A stretch of DNA of 64,000 nucleotides from Neodiprion pinetum (taxonomy: Eukaryota > Arthropoda > Insecta > Hymenoptera > Diprionidae): positions 9,555,257 to 9,619,256 of the forward strand of contig NC_060232.1 of NCBI RefSeq assembly GCF_021155775.2. Reading direction: 5' to 3'. Of this stretch, positions 1 through 13,264 are shown in pieces (position 1 is the stretch's first letter; each line of letters starts with the position of its first letter). The notes beneath the pieces are model-generated. The model searched no databases. It saw only the letters and a list, made by a program, of their open reading frames with translations, and was not told the DNA's origin. Made by a program: the position numbers and the translations under genes.

Positions 1-942
1 TATCGGGTTGACACAACAATCTCTGAGTCGCGTGGACTGAATGAAAAATAGAAAAAAAAAGACTTTCGTATGATTAACCATTTGAATTAAATAGAACGAT
101 GTTGATACGAAAAAACAATTAGTTCCACGACCCCTGTCACGTATTTATTGAAAAATCATTTGATCGATTTGAATATCCAACGAATATTTGACCAAGCAAG
201 GATCGTGTTCTGTTTGTTTCGAAAAATCTCAGTTGACGAAACTAAATATTTAATTGAAAGAATCGCAGCTTGTTACAACTAACTGAACATTCAGTTCAGT
301 GTAGTGTTTCAATCGTTCATTGAAGCAACTGTTTTCTTCGTTGTAGTCTCATATCGTTCGAATAAAAAAATGATCGGGTCAAGTAAGATAATATTTTGTT
401 AGAATTTATGTAAATTTCGAATAATGAGACTGAATAATTAGTTAAAATTACTAAATCTTGGCTGACGGAACCGAATGAATTATTGGAGGAAATTCTGACA
501 GTCATTTAGAGTGGTTCTGATCAAGAATATAATACAAATTTTTGCTTAATTAGAGCAATTGGTACATATTTCAGACACACGAAGTATTCATAATCGATCA
601 CGAGGCGATGAAAAAGCGCATTTTTAGTTTCGAATTTCGTAAAATATAGAATTGCAACTGGAACAATCTTATTATAATTTATAATGATTTTACATATGAT
701 TTCGTTACGGCCGACGAGTTGGGGAAAAAATGTATCACGTACAAATTGCAGAGATTTCGTGTTATATGATAACAAGGGTATTTTTTTTTTTTTATTAGAA
801 TCGGATGAATTCTCCGAATTTTTCACCGAAATAATTGAACAATAGTGTGATTTCTCCGATGTTGTTAATAATCGGAAGTTGGAATGTTTTTATAAGTTTA
901 GTATTTTGATATTATTTCTGGACCTTTCCGAATCAAGTTCAA
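1..942. other. AT-rich non-genic DNA, no gene recognised
   Basis: Only short open frames rich in Lys, Asn, Ile and Phe occur here, as expected by chance in AT-rich DNA. I see no splice-site pairs bounding a protein-like segment, no RNA gene and no repeat beyond short A or T runs. Confidence 0.5.
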
Positions 943-1269
943 CTAAATTATCGATCGCAGTTTCGAACCTTTATTTAGCCATTTGTGACTATTTTCGCGC
1001 CATTTTGGACCTGACTGTACGCCCGATACGTCTTTAAATGGTCGCGTGTCATTTTTCACAAGATTTATAACCAACGGCTGTCCACTGGCCATTCCTATCA
1101 TCTGTCCCCCGTTTAATTCGATTCTCTTGTATTTAAACGAAAACTGCGGATGACAATCAAGCCGCCATTGTCCGATCCGAATATCGATCTGGGCAATGGC
1201 GGTTAATCGAATTGGTATAATTAGGAGAGGTGTGACTATAAAAAGGCGAAAGAAAGAGACACGACGCAA
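943..1269 (-). other. possible coding island of unknown identity
   Basis: This stretch is richer in G+C than its flanks and keeps an open minus-strand frame of about 108 codons. Read from 1269 downwards it has a hydrophobic segment (FFRLFIVTPLLIIPIRL) followed by a mixed polar part (QWRLDCHPQFSFKY...IELNGGQMIG...LVINLVKNDTRPFK). The frame does not begin with a true ATG (the first codon is TTG), so if real it would be an internal exon. GT dinucleotides that could act as donors follow the segment near 1039. I recognise no family, and another frame is also open over part of the interval. Chance or a relic cannot be excluded. Confidence 0.15.
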
Positions 1270-2902
1270 CCGTTGTTCCGGCGTCGCGACGGTTCGAGTA
1301 ATCCTGAGCCAGGATCACAATTTCGTGGCATCTCGCCGCCACCTGTGACCGCGTTAATCTCATTTCTCAGCCGAGCAGGGATGCGTGGATGCTTTATGCA
1401 GTGTTCACATCGTTTACGACCCCCGCGTTTATTCTTGCCCCTGAAGGAATAAATTATCGCCTGTTCCATCGAGGATCGGATCTCACAGCCTCGCCGCAAC
1501 CGTTACGAACCATAAAAGACGCGGCGACTCCGATTAGCATAGCGACTAATCGGCACCGATACGGTGTCAAGAAGTAGGTAGGTATATTTCTTCCCCAAAA
1601 TTTCACCGACTTTTGCCGACGTTTCTCTTCTTTTTCGGTAAAATGTTTAGAACACGACCAACGTCTGTTCCTCGCCATTTCTAACCTTGTTTAAAATTGT
1701 TTCTGCTATTGTCCCAAATCTGAAACTGTACCCTGAATTTTTTCAGATTTTTCATTCGACTGCTCAATTATTTATAATTATTTAGAGTGATTTTAAAAAG
1801 GACCTCTTTTAAAATTTTCAAATATTCTCAGAAACGGTAATTTCTATTTCAAACATTTCAATACCTGGCCTATTATGGGCCAATTTTTCTCCATTTTCTT
1901 CAGCACTTCCAGTTTTTTTGGTCAACGAAAACATTGTTTGAATGAGTCTGCAAATTTTTGTTTATTTTTTCGGCACATTCAACGTTTTTTTTTATCAACT
2001 TTAAAATGAAACCGATGTGAATATGTTCCAAGTGGAAATTAAAAATTTTAAAATTTTTTAGGGAATTTTCAGACGGTGTAAACGATGTTTTAGTTGATCA
2101 AAAAAATTATAAATGCTGAAAAAAAAAAAAAAAAAAAAAAACCAGAAAAAAATCCGCTCATCACGGGTCCGACCTTAAGTTGTTTAGTAAAGAAATACAG
2201 TTGATTCCCGACTCAACCGTAAAGTTAACTTTTTCGACCTCAAATACAGAACGAAAGTGACATATTTTTCCCTAAAACGCATTTGCAAATCCAAATCAGC
2301 GGGTAGTATGAGCCCAATTTAAAAGTCCCAATTTTCCAATAAATGCTGCAGCCACAGCTAAGTCGGAAATAAAGTCCTACATGTAACACAGGAATAAAAG
2401 TCGACTTTATTGCCTTGTTACACAATGTACTGTTTCGAGTATTTCAACCACTCTCAATATTTATAAATAATTGACCACCTGAACAAAAACTCTGGAAAAA
2501 TTCCGGGCACTCTTTCAAAGATAAAAATTTTGCAGAGAATGTTTTCAACAAAATCAAAAAATAGCGATGGTCGGACGTTGGTTACATTCGCACGGGATTT
2601 CCCATGTGTAAAAAGACGACGTCGTTCCTCAGAAGAACAGGAAACAAAAAAACAAAAAAAAAAAAACAACCTCCACACGGTTACAATTTACAAAGCTGAG
2701 CGAATTCCCGCGTGAGCTTTCAGAACGTCCGGCAGATGCAATTTGAAGTAGAACGCATTGTGCGCTTTCGCAGGTGTTTACACACAAGGGGTAGTAGTTG
2801 CCCCACGTATAACCTACGTCTAGATGGTTTGTTATACATAGGCAACGCCGGGTGGTGTTTACGCGAGTCGAAGTTTCGCGGTGGTTCCAACCGTGTATTT
2901 GC
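1270..2902. other. AT-rich non-genic DNA
   Basis: No gene recognised. There is a long A run at about 2118-2142, preceded by sequence (GATGTGAATATGTTC, near 2013) that recurs at about 20,496 next to another A-rich run. This suggests fragments of one dispersed repeat, but the similarity is short. Confidence 0.4.
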
Positions 2903-3322
2903 TCACATTTCCCTACGTGAACAATACGATGACGATTCGGTTGAGCCGGCACGCCTCGCTGACGAAAACTCTGGTCTCTTGGTTAGGTGGCGCGATCCGA
3001 AATCAGATGTGAATCTACAGCGGCAGCCGTATAATAAATGTTGATGAATTCGTTCGCACACTGCTGTGAACTGTAGATCGACAGATGGGTTATTCACATC
3101 TTCTTCTACGCTGATTACAATACCAGGAAATTCCTGGCTTACTTTTGCCACGCTGTTCGCAATGGGGATTGACGATGCTAAAAATAAGAGTCTAGGAAGA
3201 AGATTGTAAGGAAGGCCGAAGAAAGTTACGCGGTTGGAAACTCGTCGTTGTCGAATCATTTCCAAGTTTTTTAGTAAGATTTTGTCAATCATCGCAGGTA
3301 TCTGTATTCCATATTCGTACAT
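2903..3322 (-). other. unassigned 139-codon open frame
   Basis: An open frame of 139 codons starts at a true ATG (3320-3322) and ends in TGA. It has a mid-length hydrophobic stretch (LLPRLLFLASSIPIANS) and four Cys but no motif I recognise. The opposite strand is also open over part of the interval (2712-3044), which weakens the case for coding. There is no clear splice partner. It could be chance, a lineage-specific gene or a relic. Confidence 0.12.
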
Positions 3323-5769
3323 TTATTTTTTTTCGTCTTGATGGGTCTTGGAAAGAATGGAAAGATCATTTTGGGGGCACAGGTTGACATTTGGAAATTG
3401 ATCGAGACTACACGAATGCATTTTTTTTTTTTCTCTTTTGGGTTTCTAGCTATCACGGTATTTGAATGGGATTACTTGCAGTCCAGAAGTTTTTTTATTT
3501 TACCCTGCAATTTTACACGATGTTTGAATGAAAATTGCCACGGTACCCCAGCATTAAGAAGGTGAAGGGCTGAGGCAAAGCTTTTACTGCAGCAATGACG
3601 CTTCCATATGTCTTGTATAGCGAAGATTATTCCAAAAAAAAAGAAAGAAAAAAAATTGAACCTTTTCTGGAGCGAGGGGAGAATGCAGAGACGCGGAGTG
3701 GATCCTGAGAGAGTGCAGACCTCTCAATAAATTCCTCTTACTTGGGAATTGATGAACCCGGAGGAAGACAAAAGGCAGAGGTCTGATTGAAGAAACACTG
3801 TCTTTACAACTCCGTGGAATTAAACTTTGTTTCGCTTGTTTCTTTTCGTTACTTCTTCTCGTTTTCGCTTAAAGTTTATTCAACTCGAATCCACTCTACT
3901 TGCAAATCTCCTTGTAGCGATATACGTAGCGAGGAAGAAGGAGGTGCCTGGATCGGAAACGGAGGGACCAAGGGATACTGTCAACTTTATGGATTCTTTG
4001 TAAAATAATGAAAAATTACTTCCACCGACGATTTGAACAGTCCTGTGGATATCGGATTATGGAGTAGAATTCGAAATTGACATTATTTTTCTTATTTGTA
4101 CGCATATGTTGTGCGGAAATTTGGGATTCAGATCCACGGTTCAAAGTGATCGAGATAAAGGCAACCGTTTTGCTAAAGTGGATCTCTCTTCAATGGTTCC
4201 CCGTTTCGATGGATCCTGAATCTCGGTTGCAAGGATCTGCTTGTCATTCGGTAGATTACTCTTCCTACCAATGCAACGTACAGTGCTGCGGCAAAATCTC
4301 AAGCGTTTTTACATCGTAAAGGATGCATTTTCACTACGATCGCTAAAAAAAATATTCAAGTTCTCATTAGCTTTGATTGTTGGTAATCCGTGATATGACA
4401 AAATTAACGGATTTCTAGAGAAAAATCTTCAGCGGGTTTCGAGTTACCATTGATTCGGAAGTTCGGAGAATTTTTTTCCAAATAAATTAATCACGGTGTA
4501 GAAAAACGCGATGGTTAACGTGTTGAAGTGAGTGTTTTTGTTCACCGCTCCGCAGTATAAATACGTAATTGTAAAGGATAAAAAAAATCCCAGTGTTCGC
4601 AGAAAGGGAGGAGAGACTGAAAGCAAATGGAAAACGAAAAAGAATGAGTAGCACGTGTAACTACGGAAATGTAATACTCGGGGATTCTGTCGGTTAGCTT
4701 CTCCGGCAAAGACTTGGACTGATTTGCATTCGTTTGCAAATTACCCCAGTGCCGTTGCATGGTTTTTACGGTTCCCGAATCCACGAGTTGGTTGGATCGC
4801 GAGGCCTTCTCAATCTCTATGCAAATTCGAATAAAGCGGCGAAAGTATGAAATTGTGCAACGCAATTGCATATCTGCTGGGTACGAAAACGGCTAAATAC
4901 TGTCCATCAAAATTCTCTGTGTTATAAAATATTAAATATGCATTCCATGTTTACATTATGATACAAATAAACATAACCACTCTTGCGGCGGAGCAATCTG
5001 TTTCGATGTTTTTAAACATTACCCAGGCTGACGTCCGCTCGGTAAGGAAAACAACTTCTATTTGTTCAACAATTTGCTGCTCACGCTTTACGGGCGTTTC
5101 CGACACAACGGATCAAAGAAACCGTTGAAAGCCATGAATTTTTTTTATCGTCTTGAGTGATTCATGGTATTTTACCTTTTGAAAAATCTTTATATCTCAA
5201 CACGATGTTCGAGTTTGTAATATTATTGTTTTCCAAATTCAGGGTTATACTGAAAGACTGCGGCAAGTTGCAAATCAGTGTGCAATTTGCGAAATAACGA
5301 TATCATTTATTAAAATCGTCAATCAGGTTGAGGCTACGGTCTTCAATTTCATGTGTCGAAAATATTTCAAATAATTTTAGATGTCGGAAACTGAATTATG
5401 CTCTTCAAAATATTTGACACGAAGGGTTTGTCGTCAGGGTTTTTACTAGACTTCATTGCCGTAAGATCATTCCCAATTTCATCAGCGCCTGTTTATCATT
5501 GAGCACGTAACGTCGTACTTTTAACGTTAAATTAATATCGAAGAAGTTTTTTCGAGGGTACACATTAATTGCTAACTGAGTAAATTATGATTTTAAACAA
5601 AATTATACATGAGTTTTGAACATGAATAGTTGATTGACAAAATAACTGTGCAATTAAATCAAGGCTTATTTTCTTCTATATATTACAAAAGAGACACGAA
5701 AGAGATTCGTATCTGGAAGTAAGTCTTTCAGGACGTTCGTAAAACGTTCAAATTAATACTACGTTTCTG
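3323..5769. other. non-genic DNA, no gene recognised
   Basis: All frames are short and lack protein-like composition. There are scattered T and A runs. No RNA gene and no inverted repeat with clear ends were seen up to the MITE that begins at 5770. Confidence 0.45.
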
Positions 5770-6198
5770 CACTGAGAAAAATTTCATTTGTTACAGTAAC
5801 TAAAAAAATTCAGTAAAACAGGTATCGTTAAAAAAATTTTTGAATATTGTTGGAATTACGAAAAACGAGGTACGCCTAAACATTTTGCGCTATTGCCGAT
5901 CCTTTTTTGGTAACTGCAACGCAAAATCAGTTTCTTCGGTTTACTCTACTTGTTTAGTTAAACAAGGCTTTAACGTCAATTTATTGTCGCACAAGCATTA
6001 AATTTTCGGAACAGTTACAAGAAAATATAGTAACAGTGATCGTGATGAGAAAGAATAGCAACGGATACTAGACTTTCTGGTGACAGCTAGAAAACTAATT
6101 TTCATTTTGTACCAAGAAACATATTTTCCGATTGTGGTAAAAAATGAAAATAGTTAAGGACTGAGCGGTAACCGGAACTAAAAATTTCTCTCCATGTG
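5770..6198 (-). mobile_element. MITE copy 1 (CACTGAGA family), full length
   Basis: The left edge reads CACTGAGAAAAATTTCATTT and the right edge is the complement of the family's other terminus (...GGAACTAAAAATTTCTCTC followed by a damaged CAGTG). The ~430-bp body matches the copies at 24,673, 26,639 and 37,690 throughout, including the subterminal GTTACAGTAACT and CGGTTACCGCTCAG motifs. It encodes no protein: the open frame at 6102-6299 is simply the element read through. The orientation is opposite to the copies at 26,639 and 37,690. The right terminus is degraded and no clean target-site duplication remains. Confidence 0.85.
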
Positions 6199-7740
6199 CC
6201 AAAATAGAATTCCGAACGAATCGTGAAGTGAGATATGTAGGCTGTGATATGAACATCATTCGAATAAGCTATGAAAATATTCAAAGGTGAAACGACCAAT
6301 AGGTTAGTATCATATTTCTTGCTGTTTGAAAGGCCACCTTGCGAGTGAAAATCCGTGTATTCAAGTGACAGGTACTATTGGACGAAATGGAAAATCTCAC
6401 CCTCGGAATACGATATTTATCCTGCGTCAGTGCCATCCGTCATTTCCAACTTCGTACTCCATTAATTTTGGAAAGTGGTGCGCAACAACCGTTCCACACT
6501 TTCGCAGAGCGAGATGGTATGCAAGGGATTCATCGAGGCAGATGTGTTTGCGCGGGTAGAGCTACACGCGTATATTATCGGCTCCGTCTGTCGGATAGAT
6601 GAACTACTTACTTAGGCGCGGAGCACCATTGGCCTTCCTCCGAAACACGAAACAATTAATTATTGCTCGGGGTAGTTCGGGCGAAACTTTGGAGCAAAGT
6701 TCAAGCGCGGCAGCTGCGGCGGCCACCCGGCGAGAAAAAAGTAAAACAAGAACTAGAGCGAAAAGAAAATAAGATAAACAACTAATACGCAACAACTGTA
6801 ATATCCGGTCGCACAAACTAACGCTGAGACCGTCAAATTTCCACGCAACGGACGATTCCGTTCTCACGTAACCTGTCGATAGCAGAATAGTAACTGATTA
6901 ACGCAAGACCGAAAGTTCTACTTTGTTCTACGCAATATTGACCATAAATATGTAATTGTCCGATATTAGTGAGTTCCGATAGAGTAATATTGGGGTGAAC
7001 ATAATGCAAGGTGTTCGTTTAATAGTTCTCTAATACCCTTTCTATTTTTGATGGAAAACTACCGTACTCGTTCCATAATTACATCTCGGATTTGTTTTAA
7101 ATTGCTTCTCTCGCGCATTTTGTCCTGTACCGGAAAGTGAGATTGTCATGGGACGCGTGAGCATTTTGCGCCTGTTCCGGACGAATTTTCAGCGGGCGAA
7201 ATTTCATTTCCGTAATCTGGTTTCCCGGCGTTTGTGATCTGACAATGAGAAAACCACCGCGAACCTCCGTCAAGGCTTGCGGTCCTCAGTCAAAATTGTA
7301 GGAATTCCCGGTTCAGATTATACAGTTATTTAAATTTCGAGCGAACCTTGCACAACGAATTCTTTTTGAGCGGTTTTGTAGCATATTTTGAAATCTACTG
7401 TGAATATTCCACTCGGAATCCTGAGTGTTAAAGTTTGTCAAAAATTTCAATAAATAAAACGAGTACGGAATTTTTCGTTCGTGGTTCAGACAAATTTCGC
7501 ACACTGGAAAGCATTGCAGATAGCGAGTATAAGAACGTGATTACAGCAGTAGGTCGACGTGTTCAACACGCTGTCGTAAGTAATCATTTTAAATTATTAG
7601 CAAGGGAACGTACGGAGGAACACGAAACTCGTTCAACACTTTACGATATTACATAAAATTGTGAACAGAATAAGTCATTCTGCCACCAGTCACAAAAATT
7701 GTACATAGGTTTTCAGAAGGGACTTGAAATTTAAGGTATA
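6199..7740. other. non-genic DNA with a GC-richer patch
   Basis: No gene recognised. About 6,600-6,860 is more GC-rich and includes a GCGGCAGCTGCGGCGG stretch that would read as an alanine run on the minus strand. No flanking exon supports a gene. Confidence 0.35.
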
Positions 7741-7741
7741 C

Positions 7742-7925
7742 TGGATCCGCCATCACGAATTTTGGTAGTTTGATTTCAGATTTGTAATCAGCTACCCTAA
7801 AAACCATTGCATTGAGTTATTTGAACGGATTTGTTTAAATTAAAAATTTTCTTACCCCATATTGAACCCGCCGTCTTGAATTTTTGAAATCTGATTTTAT
7901 ATTCGTAATCAGCGATCCCAAAAAG
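7742..7925. repeat. two-unit direct repeat, ~121-bp period
   Basis: Two diverged units lie about 121 bp apart. Each runs from a CCGCC...GAATTTT core through a GATTT...GTAATCAGC core to a CCC(T/A)AAAAA end (about 7743-7804 and 7863-7925). A poly-A run follows at about 8,005. This is either a short tandem duplication or two adjacent pieces of a dispersed repeat. No coding potential. Confidence 0.6.
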
Positions 7926-10900
7926 CACAGTTTACTATCTTGTTATCAAAGTTGACTCAGCACAATAATCTGTGACTCAAACGTCTCTACAGCCAGGATC
8001 AAACAAAAAAAAAAAAAAAAAACACAAAAGGTTACCAAACTTCATTTCGATTTGAGTTTCGTATCTGTTATAAGAAACAGGCACCAAAATGTCGGTCCAT
8101 TTTCAAAGGACACCGTAGAAAAGTGAATTTTTCGCAACCTGTTGCAAAATTGTGATGGGTACTCACTACTCAGACGAATAGAATGATATTAAAGTAGTGA
8201 TTGTACATGAATGACTTTATTCTGACTATTGAGAAATTGCACTTTCTCTGGGTATATCAAGGTCCTGTCACAAATTGTCGATTTGATTTTTTCAAGCAGA
8301 AGCTTTACGCTGATAATAACCCGCGTCTATATGTTCGTAGCACTGCCTCGTTTGACAGATTATGCATATTTTCAACGCACATTTCGAGAACACAGATGTG
8401 TACACGACTTACCACGTTTCGCTTATCGCCATAAGATTGACGAATAAAACCACAAGAAAAAGAAACGTAGTCACGGTCTGTGATTTTTTGAATTGTATCG
8501 ATTCCGGTAGGCTATTATAAGCTGGCTTGTTGTTGGAATCGAGGTCGTGAACAAATTATTATTAATTCGTGGTACGTTCGCTCGGATTTTCACTACTCAA
8601 ACGACGCTCCGCTACACACATGTTTGCGTAGTGCCAAGCATACGCCGAAATGGAGAAGAACCTTCCCGACTATCTACCGCAGCCAGGAGACGGCAACGCT
8701 CAACTCGCTTCTAATTACCATACTAATTAATTGGTAACTGCGAAATTACAGAGCCTCGAGTCGTGCCTCGTGCCTGCAGACACGACAAGCTGCGAAAACA
8801 GAGCATCGTCCAATGTAAGGTAACAATAATGACAAGTCCCAGGAGCTGCATGAATTAATTGTTGCTTAAATGTTTAATGGTTCAACGTCCCTAAGCGGCT
8901 TTGAGCGTCGCAGCGGACTGAAAAACTTGTTTCTTTGATCGTTTGACATTTTATTTCACTTCACCCCTTCTAGGTAAATCTTGAGACGATCGAGTGCCAA
9001 ATGCACTTGCGTTTCGGAGATGCAATTCTTCTTCTAACTTCGTACATCGTACCTGTGAATACAAAAAAGTCTAGCGCTTTAAAAAATTTGCAATACACGT
9101 TTAGCCGTAAGTTGCTTCACTGATAGTAAGCTCTTGTTACGAACGAGCCTGTCATTTCGACATGAAACGGCCACGGGCGACAGAACGATCGTACTGCCGC
9201 ATCGGCAGATTTTTGCCTTGCGGGTCGGATTGCAAACATTTGGCAGATGAGTCGGAAAGTGGTTGAAACCAGTTACCGGGTTCAATAATACTATACCAAT
9301 GGTGAAAAAACACGGTTGTCCAATGGCCACTCTCTCAAAATCAAGTGACACTTTGGGAGGCTGGCTTTGCCGATCTGAGGAAAGCCTAAGCCGCGGGAAT
9401 AAATTAGTCCACGTCGAGGAGGCGGTTGAGGAAAGTTCTGACTAAGGTCCCTGCACTTTGGTTAGTTCGCATCTTGCCACTGAAGCGTACAAGGATTCGA
9501 CAGTCCACTGACTGGAGACAAAAGCATTTAAACGGCTTTAAATTGCATGCTAGCCTTCTTGGTGGCAAGCCAGTAAAAAGCGACGACCAAGTTTCCGATC
9601 ACCTACCGATTCCCCGATCCAAACTCCTTGAACCACCTACCATTTGCCTAACGTTATTATTTTCCAGAATTTTCTTGTCTTTCAATTACTTGTCATGTCT
9701 TATAATCTGTCATTCGTCTTATCTGGGTATTGAGTACCATGTTTCAATCATCATCTTTGTCACGTATTACATTGCCATGTTTTGTAGTACATCATTCGTT
9801 GAAACTCGACTATGGGTCAGTAGCCTCGTCCATACTATATCCTATCTAACCAGAGAATTGACTTATTGACGATGCGCAAAGTGAGTTCGTTCTTTCGTTG
9901 GATTGGGTATAGTAGATAAAGCTATGATTACAGCTAACGGAAGTGAAGCTCCCAGGTGTGGTTTAGCACTTTAACTAAGCGAAAAACCCAAACCAGGTGT
10001 TCATTAGCCGCTTCGGAAGTGTCTGTCAAAATCGTGAACCAGACGATGTCAGGAGATGAGGGTCTACGCGTAACACTTTCCGCACTCAAGATCGATAAAA
10101 ACTTTGTTTCCAGCATCTGGAAAGTTAGATTTTTATAATCGTGGTGAGTGTGGGTAAATTGCCCCATTTCTGAACAGTGCGGTAAAACAACGTTGGCGCA
10201 TTCGCACAATTTAAATACTATATTTTACACACTAGGGCTTTTTTTCACGCATGCGCTCTTTCGAATAACTCAATTTTACGCACTGTACGATCGAACGTAA
10301 GTTACCTAACTTCGACTTTACGCGCCGATAGCGGCACCTTCCTTTCTTTTCAAATTAAACTTTTCGTTATAGGTATAAGAAAAATTGCGTATGTCGCACG
10401 TGCAGATGGGTGAAATCTCACTCATCGGGAATCACCTACTTGCCGCATTTGTACCATTTTTCACGACTTTTTTACCAGAATCATATTTTTGATCAAGTAG
10501 TTTTTCCGAATTTTTACTTCAACCTTGTTTCCTCTGATCTCCCGGTACTACAAAATACCTATTTTTTGGAATTTATCCATTTAGAAAAAAAAGAAATACA
10601 TTCCTGATTGCGTTGGTCTTAAAAATGTGAAATAATTCACATGAAACCTAAACAACTACTGCGACGTGGCAAAAAATGTGCCATAATTTTCCTCTACTCA
10701 ATTATCATGGCGACATATTCGCTGTATACTGGATTGACAATTCTTTCCGCGTCGCTGTCGCGAAGGTCACTGGATATGAAAGCGTTTCCCTTGGCTCGAT
10801 CGTCATTATCTTTAGAAGCACGTCTGGGTGTAGTCGAGGTGAAAGATTGAACGAGGGACGTTTTTAAACAGAAATTCGTACGGAGGAGGACAATAGGACA

Positions 10901-13264
10901 TCGACGCCGGCGACGAGGGTGTGACCGTGTGTGTCGATATATATTCCAGACGTAATAGACGCGATAAACACCGAATTTTTATGACCCTTCACGTTCCGAA
11001 CACTCAAAGAATTTTATTTGAAGTGTGCACCGAAGTGATCTGAATAAAATCACGTTAACCGATACATCAATGGCTCGATTTTCCGGATAGCAGTTTTTTA
11101 ATTCGTGTTAGAATAATCCTTGTACTCTTAGAACGTTCGAAGATAATAGAATATTACTTTTCTTGGCGAATGTAAATTTCCTCACTATTTATGTTCTTTA
11201 CAGGCAGAGCTGGTCTTTTTTCAAAGTTGCTTAAAGAAACTTGGGAATACGTCGAGTTACTCAAAATTAACGAAGGATCCATTGAAGTATTTTTACTTAC
11301 GATCAATTTTGACGAGGGAGATGACGTTCGCATAGAAGACGCCAGGTAGTTAACAAATGCTTAGATTTATTGTATACTATATTATACACGTAGACACTAC
11401 ACAGCCGCCAAGGCATACAATGGTACCTTTTCAAAAATACACTATTATCGTTATACATTACACATGCAAAGCCTATAAATAAACTTTAATATACATTGTA
11501 AATCACGCTCAATACATTTTTTTTCTGTGACTTTTCAGAATTATAATTTAAAAAAAAAAAATAATAATAATAAAATGACAACTTGAATTTCGTTAAAACT
11601 ATCAGTAAACTTTATACCTGTAATATTAGTCATATTTGAGATTTTGTTTTGGAATGTCATTATTATAGCTTGGTTAAAGATTAATTTAGATTCTTTTTTC
11701 ATAATGATATAAAAATTTGGCGTTTCCATACGCAACGTCCAAAAATTTCATATAATTTCAAGATCTTACGAATTAAGTAAATTTCATAAGTTTTATATTT
11801 GTCATACGACTTTGACCTCACCAGTTGTCGGAAAATACCCGTTTGCAATTTCATTTTTTTTTTTTTTTATTAAACTTTGTTCGTACATAATGATTTGTAT
11901 TTACTATAATAATGATAATACTTATAGAAACAATGATATCTTTCTAAAGCCGTACCAGCCACGAACGAGGTTCGACTATAACTTTAACTAAGATCGATGT
12001 GAGGAACTGATCCGAACTATCTTAAGTAAATTAAAATATGCACACAACTTGAGTGTCCAATAACTCACCTTCCAAGGTTTTCCATGTCGAAAATCATATG
12101 AACTCCCAGATAGCTTTCGGTTAGCCATGTTTCCTCGTTATATCGAAATAAAAAGTAAACTTGATAGGAAATTCTACTTTTACATGGGAAAAAAAAAAAA
12201 AAAACCACCTATCGTGATTTGTCACGATGAACGAATTCCAAGGTGTTACCCTGGAATATTTTTTGTACCATCTATACGGAACTTTCGATTTTCGACGCAT
12301 GTTTAGCGTGCGGAAAGTGTTCCATTTCTGAACCGTGTGGCAATATACTATTTCGTAATACCTGCATGGAAAGGTCGAATTCTCGCGCCGAAGAGGGTAC
12401 GCGAAGCGGCCGATTCCCCAACAGTTCCAAGACTGTTAGGTAATGTTCATTACGACACAGTTTTCAGAGCTAAACTAGCGCCATCGGTCGTGAAGAATCG
12501 TGACTCCGATCGCGTCCGCTGTGTTGCAACAACGTGCCGACGTTCAGGTTAGGTTAGTACCGTTTTACCACGGTTCCAATTTTCTTCAGTCGAACTTTCC
12601 ACTACAGGTTTTACAAAAATTAGTATACTACACACGTGCGCGTCTATATGAACCTCGCACTAGTTTTTTGTCACCCTTGCATGCATCGCTTGACCGACAA
12701 ACTACACTCGTACAAGAATCACGTACTTCGCGCACTTGTATCGTAATATAATATTCCTGTACTGTCAACCGTGCGCATTTTGCAATCAAAGTTCTTATTT
12801 TTAAATATCAAGTGAAACCCTATTTCCGACATGACAAAAAGTTAATGTGTCAGATCCAATTAATTTGTGTCGCGATACAATGTGATGAAATTATCTGCAG
12901 ATAATAACGCGGGCACTTCTAATCTAAGAGCATCGATATGCGTCGAGTTAAAATCGATACAGACTCTCCATAAGTTTCCTAAGAATCGGTAAGTTAGAGA
13001 GCGTTACCTGACTCCGATGAGATAAGCGTTTGCACGACGCGTATGGTGATGCCCGTGAGAAAAAGGCGGGCCAAATGAGAAAATTTCTGTGCGAGAAATT
13101 ACGAAGAGTCCGCTGTAGTTGTGCCGTGACACCGTGAAACACGTAATTTTTCAGATTTGTTACAAAATTCAGTAATCCTACTTTTTCCAGGTTCGTGTAC
13201 CAAATAAGAAACCCGCGAAAGAGAAAAAGAAAAATATCAAAGATCAGCGATTAACTGAATTAGG
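7926..13264. other. non-genic DNA, no gene recognised
   Basis: Open frames here (for example 147 codons at 9426-9869, plus) contain no motif I recognise and mostly have an equally open opposite strand. About 8,580-8,820 and 12,360-12,560 are GC-richer patches that could be regulatory. The interval from about 12,790 to 13,264 is the downstream flank of the VHL gene. I did not find a canonical AATAAA for that gene within about 500 bp. Confidence 0.35.

Noticed and set aside
9426..9869. 147-codon ORF as a retroelement fragment
   Set aside because: The segment HLNGFKLHASLLGGKPVKSD briefly suggested a retroelement protease-like region, but the catalytic and flanking motifs are absent.
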